From: Candidatus Levilactobacillus faecigallinarum
GTDB lineage: Bacteria; Bacillota; Bacilli; Lactobacillales; Lactobacillaceae
Direction: 5' to 3'
Assembly (NCBI GenBank): GCA_019113985.1
Contig: DXGJ01000020.1
Coordinates: 73,030 to 110,584, forward strand
Length of the DNA stretch: 37,555 nt
A program made the translations under genes and the position numbers. The notes under the pieces were generated by a model. That model did no database searches. It saw nothing but the letters and a program-made list of their open reading frames with translations, and was not told where the DNA came from. This document shows positions 31,928-37,555 of this stretch, piece by piece; position 1 is the first letter of the stretch, and the number at the start of each line of letters is the position of its first letter.

Positions 31928-32539
31928 ATGTCTGAACGCACAAAAATGTTGGCGGGTCAGCTCTACGACCCCAGCGACCCCGAACTCGCCGGGCAACGCT
32001 TAGCCGCCCACCGCTTATGCCAACAATTCAACCAAACCTTTGAGGAACAAACCACGGAACGGCAGGCCCTCATCGATCAACTGACGCCCGACCACCGACC
32101 CGGTGTTTTCTTCCAAGGACCCATTTTTTTGGACTACGGCTTAAACACCCACGTCGGCGAAAACGTGTACGCCAACGTGAACCTAACCGTCCTCGATACC
32201 TGTGACGTCACTATCGGCGACAACGTGATGCTAGGCCCTAACGTGACCTTGGCCACGCCAATGCATCCCCTGCGCTATCAACAACGCAACTTGCGGTCCC
32301 GGGCCGATGGTCGCCTGTACGACCTGGAGTACGGCAAACCCCTGACGATCGAAGCCAACTGCTGGCTGGCCAGTAACGTCACGGTCTGCGGCGGCGTGAC
32401 CATCGGCGCCGGCAGTGTGATTGGTGCCGGGAGCGTGGTCACCCGCGATATTCCCGCCAACTCGCTAGCCGTGGGAAATCCCTGCCGGGTGGTTCGGCCC
32501 ATCACGGCGGCCGACACCCTACCTGAACCGCATCCTTAA
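31928..32539 (+). CDS. sugar O-acetyltransferase (LacA/Maa type)
   Basis: Acetyl-CoA-dependent acetylation of a sugar hydroxyl, cytoplasmic trimer. 203 residues: an N-terminal Maa-type helical part (MLAGQLYDPSDPEL), then left-handed beta-helix hexapeptide repeats (GENVYANVNLTVLD, IGDNVMLGPNVTLAT), the catalytic His region PMHPL, and the C-terminal IGAGSVIGAGSVVTRDIPAN with AVGNPCRVVR. AAAGGAG lies 7 bases before the ATG. Follows the deformylase-like gene by 21 bases. Confidence 0.9.
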   Translation: MSERTKMLAGQLYDPSDPELAGQRLAAHRLCQQFNQTFEEQTTERQALIDQLTPDHRPGVFFQGPIFLDYGLNTHVGENVYANVNLTVLDTCDVTIGDNVMLGPNVTLATPMHPLRYQQRNLRSRADGRLYDLEYGKPLTIEANCWLASNVTVCGGVTIGAGSVIGAGSVVTRDIPANSLAVGNPCRVVRPITAADTLPEPHP

Positions 32540-32584
32540 CCGGATAAATCGCTGACCCCCTAACACGTTAATTGCCGCCAATCC

Positions 32585-32613
32585 TTGCCAGCACCGGGTT
32601 TATCAACTAGAAT
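32585..32613 (+). promoter_or_regulatory. promoter of the crcB pair
   Basis: -35 TTGCCA (32585-32590), 17-base spacer, -10 TAGAAT (32608-32613), each 5 of 6. The leader has a GCGGT/ACCGC hairpin but no fluoride riboswitch core. Confidence 0.7.
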
Positions 32614-32672
32614 AAAGACCTTGTGTGTTTTATTACGGCGGTGCACCAACCAACCGCGTTAGGAGCCTTCTC

Positions 32673-33056
32673 GTGAAAAAAATTGTCGCCATCTTCGTTT
32701 GCGCATTCGTTGGCAGTGCGTTACGGTACCTCTTGACCCCCATCGGAGATCCCAACCATCTCCTGACCATCATGGCCATTAACGTGATTGGGTGTTTCTT
32801 TTTGCCCCTGGTGACCGGCGCGCTACCCTTAATTTTACCGGTCGCGCCCCACGTGGTCACCGGCCTGAGTGTCGGGTTGGTGGGGAGTTTCACCACCTAC
32901 TCCACCTTTAGCGTGGACACGGTCCACCTGTTACAACAACACGCCTACGGCCCTGCCGTCCTTTATGTCAGCGGCACCCTCCTCCTGGGCTGGCTCGCGG
33001 CGAGTCTGAGTCTGCGAATCGCCAAACACCTGGTGAAGGAGGACCGTGGCCTATGA
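32673..33056 (+). CDS. crcB1: CrcB/FluC fluoride channel subunit 1
   Basis: Small membrane protein of 127 residues with four helices, exporting fluoride. Motifs: GSALRYLL near the start, INVIGCFFLP (conserved Asn), and GLVGSFTTYSTFSVDT (the Phe/Thr-rich pore segment). The real start is the GTG at 32673, with AGGAG 7 bases before it; the ATG at 32625 lacks a site. The stop overlaps the next crcB start (ATGA), so the two subunits are coupled, as expected for a heterodimeric FluC. Confidence 0.92.
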   Translation: MKKIVAIFVCAFVGSALRYLLTPIGDPNHLLTIMAINVIGCFFLPLVTGALPLILPVAPHVVTGLSVGLVGSFTTYSTFSVDTVHLLQQHAYGPAVLYVSGTLLLGWLAASLSLRIAKHLVKEDRGL

Positions 33057-33409
33057 TGACATTCTTAATGGTCTGCCTCGCTGGCTCGTTCGGCGCTTGT
33101 TCGCGATTCGGCATGAATTACCTAGGGAACATGTTATTTTATGACACCTACCTGCCCTTACCGACGCTAGTCATCAACGTCTTGGCCTCGTTTCTCTTAG
33201 GTTTCGCGGCGGGGATGTTGCCCGCGACCTCGATTCACTTCCAGGTCATTAGCGGTTTCTTCGGTGGGTTCTCGACCTATTCGACCTTCACCACCGAATT
33301 CACCAACCTGATGCACGACTTCCCAAAAGTCGCAACCGGCTACATCGCCTTGTCGATTGGTCTGGGAATCGCCGGGGCCGCCCTGGGATTCGGCATCGCG
33401 CGCCTCTAA
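33053..33409 (+). CDS. crcB2: CrcB/FluC fluoride channel subunit 2
   Basis: 118 residues, four membrane helices: GSFGACSRFGMNYL, TLVINVLASFLLGF (conserved Asn) and GFFGGFSTYSTFTTEF (pore Phe and Thr/Ser). Starts inside the stop of crcB1 with GGAGG about 10 bases upstream. Followed by a terminator, so the pair is its own unit. Confidence 0.93.
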   Translation: MMTFLMVCLAGSFGACSRFGMNYLGNMLFYDTYLPLPTLVINVLASFLLGFAAGMLPATSIHFQVISGFFGGFSTYSTFTTEFTNLMHDFPKVATGYIALSIGLGIAGAALGFGIARL

Positions 33410-33421
33410 TCATGATATAAC

Positions 33422-33462
33422 AAAATGCCACCGCCCGAATTTCTGGGTGATGGCATTTTTTT
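33422..33462 (+). terminator. terminator of the crcB pair
   Basis: AAAATGCCA...CCC / GGG...TGGCATTTT with an internal bulge, 8-base loop, seven T. Convergent with the alpha-galactosidase gene, probably shared. Confidence 0.9.
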
Positions 33463-33470
33463 CGTAACGG

Positions 33471-35702
33471 TTAAAGTTGACCGTCGACGGCATCGATGAC
33501 CAGGAGCTGAGCACTAAAGTCGGCCGATTGCTCGACCCCCATGGTGCTCTGTAGCTGTTGCGGGATGAATAGGCCTGCGTGCATCAATTCGTCGCCGTAT
33601 AGCGGCTGTTCGCGACCGCTCACTAAGTAACGTTGGTCGGCCAACAGTCCCCGGAGTTTCAAGCGCGAGTACGCCGGGTTGGGCTCGTTTAGAATCTGGT
33701 AACGCGCCGCAACCGCGTGGCGTTGATCGGCGCTGACCACGATCCAACTCCCCACGTTGCGGTCGCCGGTAAACGGATTGTCGATGCGGTAGAAGGTCCC
33801 CTGCTGGAACAGCTCGCGGTGCTGTTGATAAAAGGTGATCTGTTCCTTGATTTGAGCCTTCTCTTCGGCGGAACACTGGGTCACGTCGAGCTCGTATCCC
33901 AGGTCACCGAAGTAGGCGACCGCCGCTCGGGTAGATAACGGCGTGATGCGCCCGGTCTGGTCGTTCGGAACTGCCGAGACGTGTGCGCCCATCATGGCCT
34001 GCGGATAGGCATACGAGGTCCCATACTGAATCCGCAGGCGCTCGATGGCATCGGTATCGTCGCTGGTCCAGGCTTGGGGCGCGTAGGCCATCATGCCCAG
34101 ATCGAACCGACCACCCCCGGAGGCGCAGGATTCGAAGAGGACCTGCGGGTGGGCCTGGGTCAACCGTGCGTACAACTGATAAACGCCGAGCATGTACCGG
34201 TGCATGAACTCCAGCTGACGGTTCGCTGGTAAGGTCGGCGTGAAGGCTTCGGTGATGTTACGGTTCATGTCCCACTTGATGTAATCCAGCTGGGCCGCTT
34301 TGATGATGCCATCGATCTTGGTAAACAGAAAATCGACCACGGCCGGATTGGCCATGTCGAGTACGAATTGATTCCGACTAGGCGTTGCCTGCCGGCCCGG
34401 CGTGCGGACCAGCCAGTCCGGATGTTGGTCATACAGGTGACTCGCCAATGAAATCATCTCTGGTTCGAACCAGAGACCAAATTGCATGCCCAGCCCGTGA
34501 ACTTGCTGGCTAAGATGGTCCAGTCCCTGCGGTAGTTTCGCCAGGTTAACGTCCCAGTCACCCAGTGAGGTGGTGTCGTCGTTCCGTTTACCGAACCAGC
34601 CATCGTCCAGAACAAACAATTCGACACCCAGGTCGTGCGCCTGTTGGGCAATCGCCAGAAGTTTTGTCTCGTCGAAGTCGAAGTAGGTCCCTTCCCAATT
34701 ATTGATCAGGACCGGCCGCGGCTGTTGCGCAAACCGCGGGTTGACCAGATGTTGCTGGTAACACTGCCCCATCTGTTGGCTCAATTGGTTCAGCCCCCCG
34801 TCAGTATAACTGAGGATTGCCTCGGGCGTTTGAAAGTCTTGGTCGGGAGCTAGGTACCAGCCGAACTCAGTAGGATTGATGCCCAGCAACACGCGGGTGG
34901 TCCGCAGGTGATCGACCTCGACCTGGTCCAGGAAGTTTCCCGAGTAGACCAGGTTAAACCCGTAGGCCGTCCCCTGGTCCTCGTTGGTCTGTGGCCGGGC
35001 CAAGATGATCCCCGGATTCTGCTGGTGACTAGAGGCGCCGCGCAGGCTACCAACACTCTGAATCCCACTACGGAGCGGCGTCCGAACCAAGTGGCGTTCG
35101 CGGGCCCAACTACCTGAGAACTGGAGCAGGTCGTAATCGGCATCGGGCAGGTCCAGATCAGCACTTAATGCTCGGTTCAGGACCACGGGTTGGTCACCCT
35201 GATTCACGAAGCGACTACTGCGCACAATCACGTCTTGATGGGGAAAGACCGTGTAGGCCAATTCCACGACCAGTTGGCTGACGGCATCCTGTAGCGTGAC
35301 CACCAGGGTCTCTGCGTCGTCGTGGGTGTCATCGAAAGTCGACGGCAGGTCGGTCAGACGTTGTTTCCCCGCGATGATTCGGTAGTCACGATACACCAGT
35401 TCGCTGATGCGACTACCGTCCGGTGCTAAGACCTGGTAGGCCGGGTCCCGGAAGTCCCCTTTGCCAAAGCTACCATATTCTTGTTTCTCCGAACCAGGTT
35501 GGAAGTTCGGCGTGTCGAGTTTCCAGGCCGGCGTTGCGCCATGGGGTTCCGACTGGGTCAGTTCAGGATACGCAGCTTGGGCGTGAAGCTTGGCCCCATA
35601 ATAGAGCTGTCCCAGTTCGCCGTTCGCCATCACGTGGAAGAGATAACTACTGTGATCAGTCTGCAGGTGAAACAAGTCCGTTTGTACCAAAATTGCCATC
35701 AT
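33471..35702 (-). CDS. melA: alpha-galactosidase, GH36
   Basis: Hydrolyses alpha-1,6-galactosides such as melibiose and raffinose, cytoplasmic (no signal peptide), 743 residues, normal for lactobacillal MelA. N-terminal beta domain; catalytic barrel with VLINNWEGTYFDF, VLDDGWFGKR, WFEPEM, nucleophile D478 in YIKWDMNR, CASGGGRFD, and acid/base D548 in WTSDDTD. Two adjacent ATG codons (35702, 35699) follow GAAAGGA. A perfect cre box lies about 50-65 bases upstream, so catabolite repression by CcpA is expected. No transporter gene is adjacent. Confidence 0.95.
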   Translation of the reverse strand: MMAILVQTDLFHLQTDHSSYLFHVMANGELGQLYYGAKLHAQAAYPELTQSEPHGATPAWKLDTPNFQPGSEKQEYGSFGKGDFRDPAYQVLAPDGSRISELVYRDYRIIAGKQRLTDLPSTFDDTHDDAETLVVTLQDAVSQLVVELAYTVFPHQDVIVRSSRFVNQGDQPVVLNRALSADLDLPDADYDLLQFSGSWARERHLVRTPLRSGIQSVGSLRGASSHQQNPGIILARPQTNEDQGTAYGFNLVYSGNFLDQVEVDHLRTTRVLLGINPTEFGWYLAPDQDFQTPEAILSYTDGGLNQLSQQMGQCYQQHLVNPRFAQQPRPVLINNWEGTYFDFDETKLLAIAQQAHDLGVELFVLDDGWFGKRNDDTTSLGDWDVNLAKLPQGLDHLSQQVHGLGMQFGLWFEPEMISLASHLYDQHPDWLVRTPGRQATPSRNQFVLDMANPAVVDFLFTKIDGIIKAAQLDYIKWDMNRNITEAFTPTLPANRQLEFMHRYMLGVYQLYARLTQAHPQVLFESCASGGGRFDLGMMAYAPQAWTSDDTDAIERLRIQYGTSYAYPQAMMGAHVSAVPNDQTGRITPLSTRAAVAYFGDLGYELDVTQCSAEEKAQIKEQITFYQQHRELFQQGTFYRIDNPFTGDRNVGSWIVVSADQRHAVAARYQILNEPNPAYSRLKLRGLLADQRYLVSGREQPLYGDELMHAGLFIPQQLQSTMGVEQSADFSAQLLVIDAVDGQL

Positions 35703-35752
35703 ATTCAGTCCTTTCGAGGTGTTACCCCTAGGATACCGAAGTTAACCGGATT

Positions 35753-35766
35753 TGTAACCGATTACA
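35753..35766. promoter_or_regulatory. cre box upstream of the alpha-galactosidase gene
   Basis: TGTAACCGATTACA fits every position of TGWNANCGNTNWCA and is nearly palindromic. It could also be an operator of another LacI-family regulator. Confidence 0.8.
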
Positions 35767-35770
35767 GTCC

Positions 35771-35805
35771 AAAATAAAAAAGATTCCCCGACTGTTTGGG
35801 GAATC
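35771..35805 (-). terminator. terminator of the EamA transporter gene
   Basis: Minus strand perfect GATTCCCC/GGGGAATC (35798-35805, 35782-35789), 8-base loop, then TTTTTTATTTT. Confidence 0.93.
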
Positions 35806-35833
35806 CGCTTGTTTGCGACTTAGATGATTACGA

Positions 35834-36742
35834 TTAACCAATGCTTTGCGCGGTGTCTCGGGTCGGGAGGGCTTGCAAGAGGGTGGTCGCAATGATACAC
35901 AGGCCCCCTAGGATCTCGGCCCCGGTAATGGGTGTCCCCAATAGCGTGACAGCCAGGACGGTCGCCGTCAGGGGTTCAAACGCGCTCAACATCCCGGTGG
36001 TGCTGGGCGAGAGGCTTTCCAGACTCTTGAGATATAGCAGGTAGGCCAACATGGTGCCCCCGATAACGATAAACGCGATGCCCCCAATCACGGTCAAATT
36101 GACCACCGGTAAGCGGGTCGTGGCCAGGGTCCAACTAAACGGGAGACTGCCAATCAACATTGCCCACCCCACGACCAGCCGAGCATCATAACTGGCGAGG
36201 AGTTTCCGCGGTAATAGCGTATAAGTGGCGGAGCTAACCCCTGCTAACAGTCCCCAGAAGAGGGCCAGCGGCGCCAGGGCCAACTTGGTGAACTGCCCGT
36301 TGGTGACCAGTAGGTAGGTGCCAAAGAGGGCAATCACAATGGAAATCATATCGACACGCCGCGGCCATTGGCGCTGGGCCAATGCCAAGTAGCCAGTAAT
36401 AAACAGTGGCCCCAGGTATTGAAGCACGGTCGCCGTCGGAGCATTACCGTAATAAATGGCCAGGAAGTAGGTCAATTGTGACGGCACCATGCCCAGGAGG
36501 CTGAAAATCACCAGAAGGGCCGCTGCTCGCCAGTCGCGCCAAAGCGACCAAACTTGTCGACCATGCTTTGCCGCGTACCAGATGAGGAGCAGTAGCCCGG
36601 CCAATGAGAGCCGTACGCCCACTAACCAGAGCGTTGGAACCTGATAGCGACTAAAGGCGGCTTGAGCCGCGGTTCCCGAGGCTCCCCACAGGATTCCCCC
36701 GCTAATGACTTCCGTTAACCCCAACCGTCGATTCCGTTGCAT
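35834..36742 (-). CDS. EamA-family (DMT) transporter
   Basis: 302-residue membrane protein with ten hydrophobic helices in two EamA repeats (about 10-135 and 150-290). Typical segments: GGILWGASGTAAQAAF, PTATVLQYLGPLFITG, and near the C terminus LSAFEPLTATVLAV. DMT carriers export amino acids or other metabolites; the substrate cannot be read here. I chose the ATG at 36742; a GTG nine codons upstream is possible, and neither has an ideal ribosome site (AAAGGG close before the ATG). Single gene with its own terminator. Confidence 0.87.
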   Translation of the reverse strand: MQRNRRLGLTEVISGGILWGASGTAAQAAFSRYQVPTLWLVGVRLSLAGLLLLIWYAAKHGRQVWSLWRDWRAAALLVIFSLLGMVPSQLTYFLAIYYGNAPTATVLQYLGPLFITGYLALAQRQWPRRVDMISIVIALFGTYLLVTNGQFTKLALAPLALFWGLLAGVSSATYTLLPRKLLASYDARLVVGWAMLIGSLPFSWTLATTRLPVVNLTVIGGIAFIVIGGTMLAYLLYLKSLESLSPSTTGMLSAFEPLTATVLAVTLLGTPITGAEILGGLCIIATTLLQALPTRDTAQSIG

Positions 36743-36961
36743 GTGCCCTTTTCCCCTTCCGTTTGCCACTCAAAAGGGACTGAGCGCGTTCGCCCAATCC
36801 CTTGCGAGGTGTATCAATTCTATTTGTCATATCTAACTTAATCTCGTGCTCATTTTTTTAACCGACACACTATTTAGGCGCAGATCAAAGGTTACGAACA
36901 CGCTAAGATGCCCTACTGTGGGCTTCTGTATGCCATTGAAAACGAACTTAATCGTCCGATA

Positions 36962-37034
36962 AGCCGCTTATTGGATTTGAACCAACGACCTCTTCCTTAC
37001 CATGGAAACGCTCTACCTACTGAGCTAAAGCGGC
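36962..37034 (-). tRNA. tRNA-Thr (GGU)
   Basis: 73-base cloverleaf on minus: acceptor GCCGCTT/AAGCGGC, D-arm TAGCTCAGTAGGTAGAGC-like, anticodon loop ATGGTAA (anticodon GGT), T-arm GGTTCAAATCC. CCA is not encoded. Downstream of the 5S gene with its own promoter. Confidence 0.96.
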
Positions 37035-37042
37035 ATAAGTCC

Positions 37043-37071
37043 ATTATCACTGAAAAGTTCTCGGCTGACAA
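37043..37071 (-). promoter_or_regulatory. promoter of tRNA-Thr
   Basis: Minus strand -35 TTGTCA (37066-37071), 17-base spacer, -10 GATAAT (37043-37048), each 5 of 6. The expected start is within a few bases of the mature tRNA 5' end. Confidence 0.7.
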
Positions 37072-37206
37072 TAGGGAACGTTTAGAAAAGTGCCAAAATG
37101 TCCCGAATCCACGAAAATTTCGAGCAACTTTCCCGGTTGGTCAAAATCGGGGCTGCACTGCCGTTGATACCAGCTATACTATAAACGCCTATCGCCGCAA
37201 AACGGC

Positions 37207-37235
37207 ATAAAAAAAGAACCCATCACTGGGTTCTT
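37207..37235 (-). terminator. rRNA operon terminator
   Basis: Minus strand AAGAACCCA/TGGGTTCTT, loop of 4, then seven T, just after 5S rRNA. The tRNA is therefore a separate unit. Confidence 0.92.
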
Positions 37236-37241
37236 CAGGTT

Positions 37242-37358
<117 letters not shown>

Positions 37359-37428
37359 CTATTGAGAGCTTATTCCCTCAAAACTAGATATTACCAATTT
37401 ATTTTCCATTTGAGAACACCAATCACTT

Positions 37429-37555
37429 GGTTAAGTCCTCGACCGATTAGTACTGGTCCGCTCCACACCTCACGGCGCTGCTACTTCCAGCCTATCTACC
37501 TGATCATCTCTCAGGGGTCTTACTTCCATATAGGAATGGGAAATCTCATCTTGAG
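37429..37555 (-). rRNA. rrl: 23S rRNA, 3' end (partial)
   Basis: Minus strand ends with ACTAATCGGTCGAGGACTTA then ACC, the standard Lactobacillales 23S 3' end, and continues past the right edge. The 70-base spacer to 5S holds nothing notable. Confidence 0.95.

Noticed and set aside
32614-32672. Fluoride riboswitch before crcB
   Set aside because: The leader has only a short GCGGT/ACCGC hairpin; the conserved crcB-motif core and pseudoknot partners are absent.

Overview
The window looks like chromosome of a lactobacillus. The gene content (gallate decarboxylase lpdB/C/D, paired CrcB proteins, an LPQT-type sorting signal, Rgg regulators, DUF421/DUF3290 pair) and the high GC of most of it point to a Levilactobacillus-like species. 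This is inferred from gene content, not from a database match. The right edge holds the 3' end of a minus-strand rRNA operon (23S, 5S) followed by tRNA-Thr(GGU).

Layout. (1) 1-5.6 kb, all minus strand and clearly more AT-rich than the rest: an ethanolamine-utilisation (eut) regulatory segment. Reading leftwards: a PduO-type cobalamin adenosyltransferase, a cobalamin riboswitch fused to two ANTAR-target hairpins and a terminator (EutX/Rli55-like decoy RNA), an ANTAR-controlled leader and iron alcohol dehydrogenase, the EutV/EutW two-component system, another ANTAR leader, and the start of eutA, which runs off the left edge. EutV should prevent termination at the two cis leaders when ethanolamine is sensed by EutW. 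The riboswitch RNA should hold EutV back unless adenosylcobalamin is present. (2) 5.6-10.9 kb: a cation/proton antiporter, a flavin disulfide-reductase-like enzyme and two tandem MFS paralogues, all minus. (3) 10.9-14.4 kb, plus strand: two tandem Rgg-like regulators, DUF3290, DUF421/YetF and a NUDIX hydrolase, probably one operon divergent from the MFS pair. (4) 14.5-21 kb: secreted tyrosine phosphatase, aldo/keto reductase, a large LPQTN-anchored surface protein with a cre box in its promoter, a penicillin-recognising-type serine hydrolase and a voltage-gated-type K+ channel. (5) 21.2-25.2 kb: aldo/keto reductase and two more MFS paralogues separated by 660 bp that contain two copies of a structured intergenic repeat. 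(6) 25.4-27.4 kb: ribbon-helix-helix protein and an ABC exporter gene broken by one in-frame stop. (7) 27.7-31.2 kb: the lpdC-lpdB-lpdD operon for gallate/protocatechuate decarboxylation with a divergent LysR regulator. (8) 31.5-36.8 kb: deformylase-like protein, sugar acetyltransferase, two-gene fluoride channel, GH36 alpha-galactosidase with a perfect cre box, and an EamA transporter.

The two most notable signals are non-coding: the eut RNA circuit (seven hairpins with A-N-N-G-N-N hexaloops in four leaders or RNAs), and a family of intergenic repeats whose stems differ between copies by compensating base changes while the core GTGGGCACGA is kept. Coordinates and motifs were read by eye; no alignment, folding or database search was run.
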